Shown in pieces: positions 5,653 through 5,986 of a stretch of DNA of 5,986 nucleotides. The first letter of the stretch is position 1; every line of letters starts with the position of its first letter. Origin of the DNA: Rhodospirillaceae bacterium (lineage in GTDB: Bacteria; Pseudomonadota; Alphaproteobacteria; MPNO01; UBA2964). A model generated the notes under the pieces. It ran no database searches, had not been told where the DNA came from, and saw only the letters and a list, made by a program, of their open reading frames with translations. The position numbers were made by a program, and so were the translations under genes. The stretch covers positions 1-5,986 of the forward strand of contig PATI01000042.1 of assembly GCA_002712335.1 (NCBI GenBank). Direction: 5' to 3'.

Positions 5653-5681
5653 ATTATAAGAAAAAGCCTATTTTACTTTAA
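5653..5681 (-). promoter_or_regulatory. Possible glpX-recJ promoter
   Basis: In the 64-bp gap between hom and glpX the minus strand has a perfect TATAAT (5658-5653). Seventeen bases upstream is TTAAAG (5681-5676), a poor -35 that overlaps the hom stop codon. Transcription from here would leave a leader of about 35 nt carrying the strong Shine-Dalgarno. Cotranscription from hom is equally possible. Confidence 0.35.
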
Positions 5682-5686
5682 AGTAA
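5673..5686. repeat. 14-bp perfect palindrome TTACTTTAAAGTAA over the hom stop
   Basis: TTACTTTAAAGTAA is identical on both strands and covers the last codons and the stop of hom. It overlaps the possible -35 of glpX, so it could serve as an operator. There is no loop or T-run to make it a terminator. AT-rich palindromes of this size can occur by chance. Confidence 0.35.
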
Positions 5687-5986
5687 TAACGGTTCTATTC
5701 TTATTATTCTTGGCTCCTCCACTACCGTTTCATACTCTGCAAAACGGTTGATAACTCTTCTTATGGCTCCTTCTTCAACATCATGAGTAGTCATTACCAC
5801 AGGAACAGATTCATCGAGTGAGCGGGTTCTCTGCAGGATACCTTCCATGGACACTTCTTCATCCCTTAAAACACCGGCTACGTCAGCGAAAACTCCTGGC
5901 CGATCAAGAACCATCAATCGAATATAATACGATCCAATATGTCTTTCGATCGGAATAACATTACTGATATCAAGTTCCGAAGCTGG
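5678..5986 (-). CDS. hom: Homoserine dehydrogenase, C-terminal ACT domain only (5' part beyond the right edge)
   Basis: The frame is open from the right edge to TAA at 5680-5678, giving the last 102 residues. Homoserine dehydrogenase reduces aspartate semialdehyde to homoserine, the branch point to threonine and methionine. What is visible is the linker 'VIPIERHIGSYYIRL' and the regulatory ACT domain, 'LDRPGVFADVAGVLRDEEVSMEGILQR' being its first strand-helix unit, followed by 'VPVVMTTHDVEEGAIRRVINR' and the ending 'PRIIRIEPLLL'. This closely matches the C-termini of bacterial Hom proteins, where the ACT domain mediates feedback inhibition by threonine. The catalytic and NAD(P)-binding domains lie outside the window. 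An internal TTG at 5917 is not a start: the frame and the homology continue upstream of it. The neighbouring glpX and recJ on the same strand agree with the alphaproteobacterial hom-glpX-recJ order. Confidence 0.93.
   Translation of the reverse strand, partial: PASELDISNVIPIERHIGSYYIRLMVLDRPGVFADVAGVLRDEEVSMEGILQRTRSLDESVPVVMTTHDVEEGAIRRVINRFAEYETVVEEPRIIRIEPLLL

Noticed and set aside
1..5986. CRISPR array, insertion sequence, toxin-antitoxin or defence genes
   Set aside because: No regularly spaced repeats, terminal inverted repeats, transposase or known defence motifs were found on reading both strands.

Overview
The window looks like chromosomal DNA from an AT-leaning alphaproteobacterium, probably an uncultured marine one. 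Two things point that way. The tandem order homoserine dehydrogenase, class II fructose-1,6-bisphosphatase (glpX), recJ is a familiar alphaproteobacterial arrangement, and the sequences of GlpX, RecJ and the ACT domain all read like that class. The left-hand genes (a YHYH-domain protein and a short exported Surface-adhesin-E-like protein) belong to families common in marine bacteria. Lineage below class level cannot be fixed by eye.

Right part (about 2080-5986, all minus strand): the C-terminal ACT domain of homoserine dehydrogenase enters from the right edge. A 64-bp gap with a perfect TATAAT follows, then glpX (ATG at 5613, clear Shine-Dalgarno), then recJ only 9 bp after the glpX stop. After a 117-bp AT-rich gap comes a DUF2062 membrane protein. 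A CCA-encoding tRNA-Glu(TTC) lies 49 bp beyond its stop, on the same strand.

Left part (1-1864): downstream of the tRNA is a small 68-codon gene of unknown function with an excellent ribosome-binding site, then a secreted YHYH-domain protein. Convergent to the latter is a small exported Surface-adhesin-E-like protein. Divergent from that one is the 5' end of a probable exported alpha/beta-hydrolase-like gene that runs off the left edge. Three consecutive genes here encode proteins with signal peptides, none of them housekeeping, so the tRNA marks the border between a conserved core block and an accessory, envelope-directed block.

The core genes serve separate jobs: threonine/methionine biosynthesis, gluconeogenesis, and DNA recombination/repair. 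They share orientation rather than a pathway. I see no CRISPR array, insertion sequence, phage gene or recognisable defence system. The least explained items are the small gene after the tRNA, the exported-protein cluster, and a duplicated start-site sequence with a 12-codon open frame ahead of the DUF2062 gene.
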